Position numbers and translations under genes: made by a program. Source: Fictibacillus phosphorivorans (GTDB lineage Bacteria > Bacillota > Bacilli > Bacillales > Fictibacillaceae). From it: DNA of 64,000 nucleotides. Position 1 is the stretch's first letter, and every line of letters begins with the position of its first letter. The notes beneath the pieces are model-generated. The model had not been told where the DNA came from, made no database searches, and saw only the letters and a program-made list of their open reading frames with translations. Below, piece by piece: positions 24,529 through 33,933 of this stretch. The stretch covers positions 1 to 64,000 of the forward strand of contig NZ_JAMBOR010000015.1 of assembly GCF_023715845.1 (NCBI RefSeq). Reading direction: 5' to 3'.

Positions 24529-25104
24529 ATGGCTGACCTCAATACTTGGTTTGAAAAAGGCATGACTCGCTATGCATATATACACGGAATGACAGCACAT
24601 AAAGAAAACCTGCTAACGATCTACAATGCATTCGTACTTCCAGATCCGATGAAAGATGCACTGCATAGCATGCAGAAAAGCCGGTTGAGAGCAATTGTGA
24701 TCACCGAAGACTGGTGCGGAGATGCAATGCTGAATCTCCCTGTTTTTATGCGGATGGCAGACGAAGCACTCATTGATGTTCGTTTTATACAGCGGGATAA
24801 AAATCTCGAATTGATGGACCGATACCTAACTAATAAATCAAAATCGATTCCGATTATTATCTTTATAGATGAAAAAGGTAAAGAAATCATGAAGTGGGGA
24901 CCGCGTGCACCGAAATTGCAGCAGCTGGTCGAAGAACGTAAGAAGAAGCTCCCAGCAAAAGACGATCCGCGTTACGAAAAAGCATTCAAACTGTTTGCAG
25001 ATAAGATATCTACTCTTTTTACGACGGACCACGCACTGTGGGAAGAAGTCAGTCTGGATATCATTAAAAAATTATTAGCTAAAATCAACGTTAACGGCCT
25101 GTAA
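24529..25104 (+). CDS. Thioredoxin-like protein with single active-site cysteine
   Basis: A 191-residue thioredoxin-fold protein (Thioredoxin_9 type). The motif AIVITEDWCGDAMLNLPVF occupies the position of WCGPC, but the second cysteine is replaced by Ala (C63-G-D-A), and the cis-Pro loop appears as SKSIPIIIFID. With one cysteine it cannot be a classical disulfide reductase and may act as a monothiol, bacilliredoxin-like enzyme, or bind small molecules. ATG 24529 follows AGGGAGG. It is soluble and monocistronic, and its 3' end overlaps a terminator. Confidence 0.82.
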   Translation: MADLNTWFEKGMTRYAYIHGMTAHKENLLTIYNAFVLPDPMKDALHSMQKSRLRAIVITEDWCGDAMLNLPVFMRMADEALIDVRFIQRDKNLELMDRYLTNKSKSIPIIIFIDEKGKEIMKWGPRAPKLQQLVEERKKKLPAKDDPRYEKAFKLFADKISTLFTTDHALWEEVSLDIIKKLLAKINVNGL

Positions 25105-25121
25105 TCGGGCTGTTTTTTTGT
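25089..25121 (+). terminator. Terminator overlapping the end of the thioredoxin-like gene
   Basis: AACGGCC pairs with GGCTGTT (one G-T) around an 8-nt loop, then seven T's. Confidence 0.7.
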
Positions 25122-25275
25122 TATTCCGGGAGGATCTGTTACATTATTTGGAGTGGAATACGAGATGTAGAAAGTAAATTGCGCGCTCAAGCAGAATTGT
25201 GCCCGCCTATGATAGATTTTAGTGTTTATAATTAAAATAGAATGCAAAAAGAGAGAAATCATGTTGAGGTGTAAG

Positions 25276-26190
25276 ATGAAGAAAACGAACGTAATCATTT
25301 TAGCAGGTTTTCTAGGTAGCGGAAAAACGACGCTGCTTAAGCAACTTCTGCAGTACGAAAAAGAACGAAATCATCGAACAGCCGTCCTTATGAACGAACT
25401 TGGAGAAGTTTCTGTTGACTCCGATGCCGTTCCTGGCGATATCCCGTTAAAAGAACTGCTAAACGGGTGTATCTGCTGTTCGCTATCTGATCAGCTTGAA
25501 AAACAGCTTTGGGGACTTTGTAAGGAAAATGAATTGGATACTTTAATTATTGAAGCAACGGGAGCGGCTCACCCGATTGATGTGCTGGATGCTTGTTTGT
25601 CACCATACCTGTTTGATGAACTCGAGGTATCAGGAATCATATCCATCATGGATGCGCCAAGGTGGCTCGATCGAGGTTCGATGAGTGTTCAAGCGAAAAT
25701 GCTGATGATCGAACAACTCAAGCATGCGGACTTTATCATTTGGAACAAGACGGGGACGTTAACAGATGAACAGAAAAAATCTTTAAAGGAAGATGCGGAA
25801 CGATTAAATGCAGGAACTCCCTATGTCCTCACTGACTATGCGAAAGTAGATATTACTCAGCTTTTCAAACTCACTGTAAAAGACAGAAAAAAACATCAAC
25901 AAGTTACAGTAGACAAACTGAAAGTAAAAACGTGGATCTATTCCTTCCAAGGTGCAATCAAAAAAGAAGCTTTTGAAGACTGGCTGCGCGAAGCACCATC
26001 ATCAATCTACCGGATCAAAGGGTAAATTAAACTTGAAGACGGACAAATCTATCTCTTTCAATATTCCTATGGACTCCCAAATTACGAAAAAGAGCTTATG
26101 AAGATGCCGTTAAGATTGGTTTTTATCGGTGAGAATTTAGATACAGTGAAATTAACGGAAAGCTTAAAAGAAATCGATAAGAATAGCTAA
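25276..26190 (+). pseudogene. COG0523/CobW-family GTPase interrupted by an in-frame TAA
   Basis: The first part (25276-26025, 249 aa) is a G3E GTPase/metallochaperone: Walker A GFLGSGKTT (11-19), metal-binding GCICCS (64-69), an ATGAAHP switch region and WNKTG for guanine. TAA at 26023-26025 stops it at ...YRIKG, yet the same frame continues for 54 codons (IKLEDGQIYLFQYSYGLPNY...) to a second TAA at 26188, which is the missing C-terminal CobW domain. One base change restores a 304-residue protein. Either the strain carries a nonsense allele, the stop is read through, or it is a sequencing error. Such GTPases usually insert or buffer zinc or cobalt. Start ATG 25276 follows GAGGTG; ATG 25261 is possible. 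Confidence 0.85.
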
Positions 26191-26196
26191 AAAACG

Positions 26197-26226
26197 GCGC
26201 TTGGATAATCCATCCAAGCTTTTTTT
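26197..26226 (+). terminator. Terminator of the CobW gene
   Basis: GCTTGGAT (26199-26206) and ATCCAAGC (26212-26219), 5-nt loop, then seven T's. Its position after the second stop shows that the original gene ended at 26190. Confidence 0.85.
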
Positions 26227-26289
26227 CATGAAGTATCTATTTTGTTGTGGACTTATATTACCAGTGTTTTTTACATTTGCAGCCAAACG

Positions 26290-26514
26290 TTATCCGAAGT
26301 AATTCCGAAAACACCAACCCACAAGGTAAATACTTACTACCCCCCAAGCAGCTGCACTCACTATCCACCAAATTACTGATTTAGCTTTTGATGCATTCCC
26401 CTTGTTTTCGGGATTTACTTTTATAAAAACAAACTTACTTTCCATATCTTTTTTCATAGAAATGAGACCGAAAAATCCAATTATTATGAATCCAATAGTT
26501 AAAAGTAACAGCAC
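26290..26514 (-). CDS. Small two-helix membrane protein
   Basis: Seventy-four residues with helices at about 2-20 and 46-66 joined by a basic loop (KKDMESKFVFIKVNPENKG). GTG 26514 follows AAGGGAGTGAAAGA, a reasonable ribosome binding site. Nothing similar is recognised. The gene is isolated between terminators and its own terminator is not obvious. Confidence 0.6.
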   Translation of the reverse strand: MLLLLTIGFIIIGFFGLISMKKDMESKFVFIKVNPENKGNASKAKSVIWWIVSAAAWGVVSIYLVGWCFRNYFG

Positions 26515-26754
26515 TCTTTCACTCCCTTACCTTAATAAATTTGATCGTAAATCTCTGCCTTTCTCTTTTATAGGAGCTCGGTGGAAGTCGGGTGTCATCT
26601 AGTGAAAACAAGGCTTTTAACAAACAGGGGTAAAAAGCAACCTGCATAAAGTAACCTTTTCAACATAAAAACCTTTTTTATTACTCTGATCTTATCATTA
26701 TATGGTAATCTTATATTATCATAATTTTCCAAATGATTAATGAGGTGATATCTA

Positions 26755-27366
26755 TTGCAAACAAAAGCGATAACACATGATCATCAAAAAATACATAAAG
26801 AAATTTATGGAGCAAAGTCCGGTCCTGTTCGTATTCTGCATATCCCTCAGATGAAATACGTAACGCAAGAGATGGACACAGCCTATTATATGGATTGGGC
26901 AGGACGACCAGAGCCAATGGATCAACAATGGGTTGTATGGAAGATCGTCAATCGGCTAAAACACATTACGAAAACAAAGATCGGTTATAAATTCAAACTT
27001 ATGCCTCACGAGATTATTTGGCATGAAATGAAAGATAATCTAGCTAAAACAACACAGGTGATGCAAGTTCCAGATTGCATCACAGATGAGATGTTTGAAG
27101 AAGCTCGAAGTGATGTTGCTAAGAAATTGAAAGAAGTAATCCCAGAAACAAGGCTTATTATTGCAGATCCTGTTCTATGTGTACAAAAGTTACATGTTGG
27201 TCATTATCGTGACACAAAGACTATACTCGCAGAAATCATTCAGTTTGCAGAAGAAAAGGGATTTAAAGTAAAAGACAGCCATAGAGAAATTTATTTGACA
27301 CCAGCGATGAAATGCCATGAACCATCTACATGGAAAACGATCGTTCGTGTAGAATTAACGGATTAA
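26755..27366 (+). CDS. GyrI-like small-molecule-binding protein
   Basis: A 203-residue cytosolic protein with a GyrI/AraC-effector-binding fold. The C-terminal half carries the family pattern VPDCITDEMFEEARSDVAKK, then DPVLCVQKLHVGHY and the closing HREIYLTP. Members bind hydrophobic small molecules or, as in SbmC, inhibit gyrase; stand-alone copies may be hydrolases. I take TTG 26755, with GAGGTG 7 nt upstream, as start. The next gene begins 13 nt after the stop and is probably co-transcribed. Confidence 0.78.
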   Translation: MQTKAITHDHQKIHKEIYGAKSGPVRILHIPQMKYVTQEMDTAYYMDWAGRPEPMDQQWVVWKIVNRLKHITKTKIGYKFKLMPHEIIWHEMKDNLAKTTQVMQVPDCITDEMFEEARSDVAKKLKEVIPETRLIIADPVLCVQKLHVGHYRDTKTILAEIIQFAEEKGFKVKDSHREIYLTPAMKCHEPSTWKTIVRVELTD

Positions 27367-27379
27367 TCGGGAGAAAACG

Positions 27380-27949
27380 ATGGGTCTAGAAAAAGTGAAG
27401 TTCAAACTAGAGTTGAAAGAAGAAGATAAAGGATTAAAGTATGTACTGATCTTGATTATATTGGGTTTGTTAATAAGTGGGACCGCATTGTCAATGTATC
27501 GTGGAGAAGATGAAGATTTTGAACCACGAATGGTAGCCACTGAATGGGCACGAGCAGAACTTCAATCGAATGTATCGTTGAAGTATAATCTTTTGTCTGA
27601 AAAAGCAAGGACAACATACGTTGATGTTGTCCCAGATGAACGAAAACAAACGAAAGTTGAAGAAGAATTTGAAGAATATGATCTGTTCCAATGGAAGATT
27701 AAGAAAGACGAGATCATATATAAAGTTCATTATTATGGCATGAAGACATGTCCCGAATGTCAAAAAGCTATCTGGGTAAGAGTTAAAGCTGAAAACGGAA
27801 AATGGGTAGTGCCTGAATTTAATTTTACTGAATATGATGCAGCTAAAAGAATTAAGGGCATAGAAGCAGAGCAGATCCCAACAACTTTGGAACAGGAAGA
27901 GGAGATGGAAAAGAAAAAATCCATCTTTGAAAGAGTACTAAATCTGTAA
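27380..27949 (+). CDS. Membrane-anchored protein of unknown function
   Basis: A 189-residue protein with a short cytoplasmic N-terminus, one membrane helix (about 20-39), an external domain holding CPEC (about residues 132-135) and an acidic-basic coiled C-terminal end (LEQEEEMEKKK). The external part, with Tyr and Trp-rich strands, resembles NTF2-like or stress-anchored domains, but I do not recognise the family. ATG 27380 follows GGGAG. It is probably the second gene of an operon with the GyrI-like protein. Confidence 0.7.
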   Translation: MGLEKVKFKLELKEEDKGLKYVLILIILGLLISGTALSMYRGEDEDFEPRMVATEWARAELQSNVSLKYNLLSEKARTTYVDVVPDERKQTKVEEEFEEYDLFQWKIKKDEIIYKVHYYGMKTCPECQKAIWVRVKAENGKWVVPEFNFTEYDAAKRIKGIEAEQIPTTLEQEEEMEKKKSIFERVLNL

Positions 27950-28041
27950 TTTAATCTTTTTATCTCAACATGAAAAGTATTTTTATGTTTTTGGTAGATT
28001 CATAAGCAATATGGGAATAGATAGATTATGAGGTGATAACG

Positions 28042-28377
28042 ATGAAAATGCAATTGTACTTGATATTCGGTTTTATCTTTGCTCTTATTATCGCAACGTT
28101 TGCCGTTATTAACGTGGGAGATGTGGAGATTAATTATCTATTTGGCACAGCGAATTGGCCGCTTATCCTTGTTATTTTAGGATCAGCCGTTTTTGGAGGA
28201 CTTTCTGTGGGGTTGTTTGGGTTGATCAAAGTGATTCAGCTGCAAAGACAAGTGAGGAAGCTGCATCAGATTCATAATGAAAAAGAATCGTGGAAACAGG
28301 AAAAAGGAGAGGGAAAGGTTTCTGAAACCGTTGCATCCACACAGGAAATTCCAAATGAGAAAGCTGAAGAAAAATAA
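28042..28377 (+). CDS. LapA-domain (DUF1049) membrane protein
   Basis: A 111-residue protein with two membrane helices (about 3-20 and 38-60) and a cytoplasmic coiled tail rich in Lys/Glu. The pattern INVGDVEINYLFGTANWPLILVILGSA is typical of LapA/YrvD proteins, which in Gram-negatives help assemble lipopolysaccharide and in Bacillus have unknown roles. ATG 28042 follows GAGGTG at 6 nt; an in-frame ATA at 28033 is not used. A terminator follows. Confidence 0.85.
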   Translation: MKMQLYLIFGFIFALIIATFAVINVGDVEINYLFGTANWPLILVILGSAVFGGLSVGLFGLIKVIQLQRQVRKLHQIHNEKESWKQEKGEGKVSETVASTQEIPNEKAEEK

Positions 28378-28384
28378 AAATGGA

Positions 28385-28427
28385 GAAACCCTGAAGAACC
28401 GTTGTGTTCATCAGGGTTTTCTTTTTA
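28385..28427 (+). terminator. Terminator
   Basis: AAACCCTGA (28386-28394) pairs exactly with TCAGGGTTT (28411-28419), followed by TCTTTTT. Confidence 0.85.
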
Positions 28428-28508
28428 ACCATAAAATCTTTTTTCAGAAATTTTAAAAATAGACTTGAAAGCGAATTCATTTAAGGTTAAGATATACAAC
28501 AACTCGTA

Positions 28509-28524
28509 TCCGAAACGTTTTGGA
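28509..28524. promoter_or_regulatory. LacI-family operator upstream of lacI gene
   Basis: CCGAAACGTTTTGG centred on CG, immediately before and partly overlapping the GGAGG of the repressor gene. It matches the site at 29570-29585, suggesting autorepression. Confidence 0.65.
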
Positions 28525-28531
28525 GGATAAT

Positions 28532-29548
28532 ATGGCAACGATTAGGGATGTAGCAAAAAGAGCAGGAGTATCTGTTACAACGGTCTCCAGAGCGTTGAAC
28601 GGTTATTCTGATGTAAACGAAAAAACAAGAGAACGAATTAAAGAGATTGCAAAAGAACTAAAATATAGTCCGAACCTATTGGCGAGAAGCCTCGTGATGA
28701 AGAAGACAAAAACGATCGGTTTGCTCGTTTCAGGACTGAAGATTGAAGGAAGCAAAGATAATTTCACATATGAGGTGCTTTGCGGAGTGAACGACTGTGC
28801 GGGCCAGCTTGGATATGAGCTTGTTCTTATCAGTACAGATTCACAGAAACAACAAGAAAAGACATACAAGCAGCTTGTTCAGGAACGTAAAGTCGAAGGA
28901 ATTATCCTGCAGGGGATCAAAACCGACGATCCTTATCTAGAAGAAGTATTAAAAAGCGATACGCCATGCATTCTTATCGATATCCCGATGGAAAGCGATT
29001 CTGTTGGTTATGTGACAACAGACAATAGAGAAGGCGCAAAATCAGCTGTCACACACCTCTTGGATCTTGGACATCAACACATCGGAATGATCAACGGGCA
29101 CAGCCAGGCTTTTGTCAGCCAAGAACGGTTGGATGGCTACCAGGATGCTCTTCAAGAGAAGGGAATCACATTTGAAGAATCGTATGTTCGGAATGGGGCT
29201 TTTTTAGAAGAAAGGGCAGAAACCGAAGCGACAAAACTTCTTCAAGAACATCCTGAACTGACAGCTCTCTTTTGTGCGAGTGACTTGATGGCGATGGGTG
29301 CAATAAGGGCAGCCAAGAAACTGGGACGCAAGCTTCCGGAAGAGTTATCGGTCGTTGGGTTTGACAACATTATCTTGTCGGCCTATTCAACACCTTCACT
29401 TACCACGATTGCTCAAGATCGTTATCAATTAGGGTTTGAAGCGACAAAACTTTTAACAGGTATGCTCGAAGGAAACATGGACAGCAAGAAAAAAATATTG
29501 AATACTGCATTTATAAAAAGAGAATCAACATGTGAAAACCACACTTAG
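28532..29548 (+). CDS. LacI-family transcriptional repressor
   Basis: A 338-residue regulator: helix-turn-helix and hinge at the N-terminus (ATIRDVAKRAGVSVTTVSRALNG, then SPNLLARSLVMKKT) and a periplasmic-binding-protein-like sensor domain to the end, with conserved SDLMAMGAIRAAKKLG and VVGFDN. It begins at ATG 28532 behind GGAGG, and 75 bp after its stop lies the debranching-enzyme operon. Operator-like palindromes precede both. It should respond to an oligosaccharide that is taken up by that operon's transporter. Confidence 0.92.
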   Translation: MATIRDVAKRAGVSVTTVSRALNGYSDVNEKTRERIKEIAKELKYSPNLLARSLVMKKTKTIGLLVSGLKIEGSKDNFTYEVLCGVNDCAGQLGYELVLISTDSQKQQEKTYKQLVQERKVEGIILQGIKTDDPYLEEVLKSDTPCILIDIPMESDSVGYVTTDNREGAKSAVTHLLDLGHQHIGMINGHSQAFVSQERLDGYQDALQEKGITFEESYVRNGAFLEERAETEATKLLQEHPELTALFCASDLMAMGAIRAAKKLGRKLPEELSVVGFDNIILSAYSTPSLTTIAQDRYQLGFEATKLLTGMLEGNMDSKKKILNTAFIKRESTCENHT

Positions 29549-29557
29549 TGGTTTTTA
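29533..29557 (+). terminator. lacI-gene terminator
   Basis: AAAACCAC/GTGGTTTT around a short loop, then T-rich sequence; the stem includes the stop codon region of the repressor gene. Confidence 0.7.
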
Positions 29558-29569
29558 AAATGAAACTCA

Positions 29570-29585
29570 CCGAAAACGTTTTGGG
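29570..29585. promoter_or_regulatory. LacI-family operator of the carbohydrate operon
   Basis: CCGAAAACGTTTTGGG, a CG-centred palindrome just upstream of the debranching-enzyme gene and similar to 28509-28524. Confidence 0.7.
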
Positions 29586-29623
29586 AAGTTATTGAATAAA
29601 CGAAAAACAGGGGGAAAACAATC

Positions 29624-31729
29624 ATGAACTACCGCGTAATCAAAGAGAACGATCTATTTTTCTTAACAGATGATAAAGGAAATATTCCACAGGAAAACAG
29701 TTATGGTTTAGGACTTTACACAAAGGATACGAGATTCTTAAGCAAGTTTGATGTCAAAATCAACGGTCAGGATCCAATTCTTCTATCCTCTTCGGCGGAT
29801 GAGAACTATATGGCAAAAATTTTGCTGACGAATCCTCATATGGAAGAGGACGGAAATCTAATCCTTTGGAGAGAATCAGTCGAGATTGAAAGAAAACGCC
29901 TCATCTATGATGGTGTGCTCTATGAAACACTTCAATTAAAAAACTATTATCCGAAGCCTGTTGAATTTGAAATCAGCGTACATGTTGATGCTGACTTCAT
30001 GGACATGTTCATCATCCGAGGTTTTCAATATGGAGAGATTGGTAAGAGAACAGGGGAAGAAACGACTGATCGATCATTGAGCTATTTTTACAAAGGAGCC
30101 GATGATGTTGAGCGAGCTACTAAGATTCAATGGGATCGTGAGGCCGTATCTGTAAAACAAGAAGGAGAAGTAACCTTCAAGTTTCGGTTGGATCATGCAG
30201 AGGCTCAATCTGTAACCTTTACTGTTTCACCTGAAATCGATGGAGAATCAGGTACGGTTATCGAACCGGACGCAGCACTTCAAAACCTGAAAGACTCGTA
30301 CGAAAAATGGGAGTCAGAAACACCAGGTGTTAAAACGGATTTCGAACCGCTTCAAAGACTAGTAGATCGCGGTATCCAAGATTTACGAGTACTATTGACA
30401 GACCTCGGATATGGACAGTTTCCGGTTGCCGGCCTTCCATGGTTTGGTGTTCCGTTTGGAAGAGACAGCTTGATTGCAGCTCTTCAAATGCTTGCTTTCA
30501 ATCCTGAAATTGCAAAAGGTACTCTTTTAACGATGGCTTCTCAACAAGGAACAAAAGTAGATCCTTGGCGAGATGAACAGCCGGGTAAAATCATGCATGA
30601 GATCCGATACGGAGAACTCGCTGCAACTAATCAAGTCCCATTCACTCCTTATTATGGAACGATTGATGCGACACCGCTCTTTTTAGTTCTTTTATCTGAA
30701 TATACGAAGTGGACAGGAGATCTCTCTCTAGCAGAAGAACTTTCGCAAAACGTGGAAGATGCTCTCATGTGGATTGACGAATATGGAGACCGTGATGGTG
30801 ATGGATTCGTTGAGTATCATCAGGAATCTAGCAAAGGTATCGCGAACCAGGGCTGGAAGGATTCTGGAGATTCAGTCGTTCATCGAAACGGTGATTATGC
30901 TGAAACACCGATTGCCCTTTCTGAAGTTCAAGGGTATGTGTATCAGGCAAAGCAAGGAGTAGCCGCGATTTATGAAGCTCAAGGAAAAGTAGAGGAAGCC
31001 GCAAAGCTTCGTAACGAGGCAGAACAATTAAAAGAAAGATACGATGAAGCGTTTTGGATGGATGATCAGCAGTTCCATGCGATCGCACTCGACAAGGATA
31101 AAAAGCAAGTAGGAACGTTAACGACGAATCCAGGGCATGTGCTTTTTGCTGAAATGCTCGATGATAACAAAGCGGATGCTGTGATTGAAAAATTAGTATC
31201 CCCAGCATTCTTCTCAGGATATGGGATTCGAACGATGGCTGAAGGAGAAGCAGGTTATAACCCGATGAGCTACCATGACGGAAGCATCTGGCCGCATGAT
31301 AACAGCATGATCTTGTTAGGTATGAGCAAACTTAACCGTCAATCAGCAGCCAACACGGTCATTAATGGCTTGATCGATGCGGCAAAACATTTCGAATATG
31401 ACCGATTGCCTGAACTCTTCTGCGGTTACAGTGCTGAGGAAGGACGTGCAGTGAAATATCCTGTCGCATGTTCACCACAAGCTTGGGCAGCAGGAACACC
31501 GCTTGTCTTTATCCAAACGATCCTCGGACTCTTCCCTGATAGCTTGCACAAAGTGATCACGCTGTCACCTAAGCTGTTGGTGGGTATGAACGAGTTAACG
31601 GTTAAGAAGATAAAAATTGGTGGAGGATTCCTTTCAGTCGATGTGCATCGTGAAGGGGAAGAAACAGTTGTCACAATCGTCGAGAACACAACTGGTTACG
31701 AAGTTGTTCAAAAGGAACAAACTGCTTGA
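29624..31729 (+). CDS. Glycogen debranching-type amylo-alpha-1,6-glucosidase
   Basis: A 701-residue cytosolic enzyme. The N-terminal domain (to about 230) has the GDE_N pattern FLTDDKGNIP...YGLGLYTKDTRFLS, and the catalytic (alpha/alpha)6 barrel follows with PWFGVPFGRDSLIAALQM, EIRYGELA and WKDSGDS...HRNGDYAETPIALSEVQGY. These enzymes cut alpha-1,6 branch points or related linkages in oligosaccharides. It is the first gene of a sugar-uptake operon, so it likely hydrolyses the imported oligosaccharide. ATG 29624 follows AGGGGGA. Confidence 0.88.
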   Translation: MNYRVIKENDLFFLTDDKGNIPQENSYGLGLYTKDTRFLSKFDVKINGQDPILLSSSADENYMAKILLTNPHMEEDGNLILWRESVEIERKRLIYDGVLYETLQLKNYYPKPVEFEISVHVDADFMDMFIIRGFQYGEIGKRTGEETTDRSLSYFYKGADDVERATKIQWDREAVSVKQEGEVTFKFRLDHAEAQSVTFTVSPEIDGESGTVIEPDAALQNLKDSYEKWESETPGVKTDFEPLQRLVDRGIQDLRVLLTDLGYGQFPVAGLPWFGVPFGRDSLIAALQMLAFNPEIAKGTLLTMASQQGTKVDPWRDEQPGKIMHEIRYGELAATNQVPFTPYYGTIDATPLFLVLLSEYTKWTGDLSLAEELSQNVEDALMWIDEYGDRDGDGFVEYHQESSKGIANQGWKDSGDSVVHRNGDYAETPIALSEVQGYVYQAKQGVAAIYEAQGKVEEAAKLRNEAEQLKERYDEAFWMDDQQFHAIALDKDKKQVGTLTTNPGHVLFAEMLDDNKADAVIEKLVSPAFFSGYGIRTMAEGEAGYNPMSYHDGSIWPHDNSMILLGMSKLNRQSAANTVINGLIDAAKHFEYDRLPELFCGYSAEEGRAVKYPVACSPQAWAAGTPLVFIQTILGLFPDSLHKVITLSPKLLVGMNELTVKKIKIGGGFLSVDVHREGEETVVTIVENTTGYEVVQKEQTA

Positions 31730-31746
31730 AGAAGGGAGTAAACGCA

Positions 31747-33000
31747 ATGCTATCTAAAAAATGGCTGTCCTCTCTAGGAATCACATCATTGCTGCTGTCG
31801 ACTATACTAACAGGCTGCGGGAATGATGAAGAGAGCAAATCCGGCAAAACAGAGATCGTACTAAGCGGCTGGGGCGGTAATCCAGTAGAAAAGAAACTAT
31901 TGAATGAGGTGCTCGCAGATTTTGAGAAAGAACACCCTCACATCGATGTGAAGTTGAACACGATCAATGATCAGTATATGGACGTGCTGAAAACACGTCT
32001 GATCGGCGGTACAGCGGCTGACGTATTTTACTTAGATGCGTTTGAAGCTCCTGCCTTGATCGAAACAGGTGCAATCGAACCGCTTAATAAGTACGTTACG
32101 GATGATTTTGATATAAATGACTTTGAGAAACCGATGATCGACGCGTTTAGAAGTGATGGAGAGCTGTATGGCCTTCCGAAAGATTACTCTACGCTTGCTC
32201 TTTTTTATAACAAAAAAATGTTTAAAGAACATGGCATCTCAGGCCCCCCTAAAACATGGGAAGAGCTAGAAGAGATCGCTAAAAAAGTGACTGATGAAGA
32301 AAAACAAGTATACGGACTCGGTGTAATGCCGCAGATTGAGCGATTATATTATCTTGCAGAATCAAAAGGCGGGGAAGTGATTACAGACGGACGTGCCAGC
32401 TTTGCGGATGATAAAGTCGTAAATGCGATTCAGCCGATTGTCGATATGCACATAAAAGATAAAACAGCAGCAACGCCATCTGAAGTTGGAGCGGGACAAT
32501 CTGCTGGGGAAATGTTCGGCCGCGGGAAAGCGGCAATGGTTGTTGAAGGAAACTGGAACATTCCGTATATGGAAGAGACCTTCCCTGATATCGACTATGG
32601 CACAGCCGAGCTGCCCACTGTAAACGGGAAAAAAGGAACGATGTCATTTACGGTCGGATATGCGATGAATGCAGAATCCGAACATAAAAAAGAATCATGG
32701 GAACTGATTGAATATCTAACGGGTAAGGAAGGCATGAAAAAATGGACAAGCAAAGGTCTTGCATTGCCGACAAGAAAATCGGTTGCTTCTGAACTTGGCT
32801 TTGACCAGGACGAACTTCGTAAGCCGTTGGTTGAAGGAGCAAGCTATGCGACCGTTTGGCAGGATGGACCTTCACTTCCGATCGTTATGAACAACTTCAA
32901 CAACCAGTTCCTCAGTGCGTATCTTGGAGACCGTCCATTGGAGGAAGCGTTACAAGATGCTGAAAAACAAGCGAACAAAGAAATCAAGGTAACGGAATAA
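31747..33000 (+). CDS. Sugar ABC transporter substrate-binding lipoprotein
   Basis: A 417-residue extracellular binding protein (family 1). The signal peptide ends in the lipobox LTGC (about residues 15-18), so it is tethered to the outer face of the membrane, with a CGNDEE linker. The rest is a two-lobed solute-binding fold with AADVFYLDAFEAPALIETG and the family region GRGKAAMVVEGNWNI. ATG 31747 follows AAGGGAG; the frame continues back to 31726 but overlaps the previous stop. It partners with the two permeases that follow; the ligand is probably a malto- or isomalto-oligosaccharide, by context only. Confidence 0.9.
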   Translation: MLSKKWLSSLGITSLLLSTILTGCGNDEESKSGKTEIVLSGWGGNPVEKKLLNEVLADFEKEHPHIDVKLNTINDQYMDVLKTRLIGGTAADVFYLDAFEAPALIETGAIEPLNKYVTDDFDINDFEKPMIDAFRSDGELYGLPKDYSTLALFYNKKMFKEHGISGPPKTWEELEEIAKKVTDEEKQVYGLGVMPQIERLYYLAESKGGEVITDGRASFADDKVVNAIQPIVDMHIKDKTAATPSEVGAGQSAGEMFGRGKAAMVVEGNWNIPYMEETFPDIDYGTAELPTVNGKKGTMSFTVGYAMNAESEHKKESWELIEYLTGKEGMKKWTSKGLALPTRKSVASELGFDQDELRKPLVEGASYATVWQDGPSLPIVMNNFNNQFLSAYLGDRPLEEALQDAEKQANKEIKVTE

Positions 33001-33024
33001 CGGAAAAGGAATGAGGTGAAGATT

Positions 33025-33921
33025 GTGAAAATGTTTACGAAAAAGGAGAGAAAAGAAGCGGGTCAAGGGTACCTCTTCTTGCTTCCTACCATTCTTGTAC
33101 TAGGTGTATTTGTTATCGCTCCCATCCTTTATGCCGTTTTCTTATCTTTCCATAAGGTAGAGCTTTTAGGCGGAGCAACGTATGAGTTCCGAGGACTGGA
33201 TAACTTTTTAAAAGTAACCTTTGATGACAGAGCGATCATCGCATTAAAAAATACCGCCGTCTATGTTGCGGTTGTTGTCCCGACACAGACTTTCTTAGCA
33301 CTCGTGCTTGCAGCTTCTCTTAACGCAGGGCTGAAGGGACAAAAGTTTTTCCGGGTCGTTTATTTCTTGCCGACCTTAACGTCATCAGCGGTATTAACCC
33401 TGATCTTTATGTGGATGTATAACCAGAACGGTTTGATCAACTATGTACTAAAGATCTTCCATCTGCCGACGTATAACTGGATTGGTGACCCAGACGTCGC
33501 GCTGATCGCGATCATGATCATGAACATTTGGGCGACAGCACCATTCTTTATGGTTATCTATCTGGCAGCACTTCAGGATATTCCAGACAGTCATTATGAA
33601 GCAGCTGAACTGGATGGAGCAGGTGCGATTCAAAAATTCTGGCACATCACGGTTCCTAACCTTCGTCCGGTTACGTCGTTCGTTGTCATCATGGGAATCA
33701 TTGGAACGTTCCAGCTGTTTGACCAGTCGTACATTTTCTCCGGAGGATCGGGTGGACCGAACAACTCCACATTGACGGTTGTTCTATTGATCTATCAATA
33801 TGCATTTAAGACACTTGGAACGATGGGTTATGCAACTGCGATCGCCTTCATGCTTGCGATCATTATTCTAGTGGCAACTTTAATACAGCGCAAATTCTCA
33901 AAAGAAGAATCACTTTACTAA
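33025..33921 (+). CDS. Sugar ABC transporter permease (MalF type)
   Basis: A 298-residue permease with six membrane helices and the ABC-binding EAA loop EAAELDGAGAIQKFWHITVPNL near residue 190. GTG 33025 follows GAGGTG at 6 nt; ATG 33031 is close and possible. It forms the membrane channel with the next gene. No nucleotide-binding subunit is encoded nearby, so the complex should use a general ATPase such as MsmX. Confidence 0.92.
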   Translation: MKMFTKKERKEAGQGYLFLLPTILVLGVFVIAPILYAVFLSFHKVELLGGATYEFRGLDNFLKVTFDDRAIIALKNTAVYVAVVVPTQTFLALVLAASLNAGLKGQKFFRVVYFLPTLTSSAVLTLIFMWMYNQNGLINYVLKIFHLPTYNWIGDPDVALIAIMIMNIWATAPFFMVIYLAALQDIPDSHYEAAELDGAGAIQKFWHITVPNLRPVTSFVVIMGIIGTFQLFDQSYIFSGGSGGPNNSTLTVVLLIYQYAFKTLGTMGYATAIAFMLAIIILVATLIQRKFSKEESLY

Positions 33922-33933
33922 GGAGGAGATACC

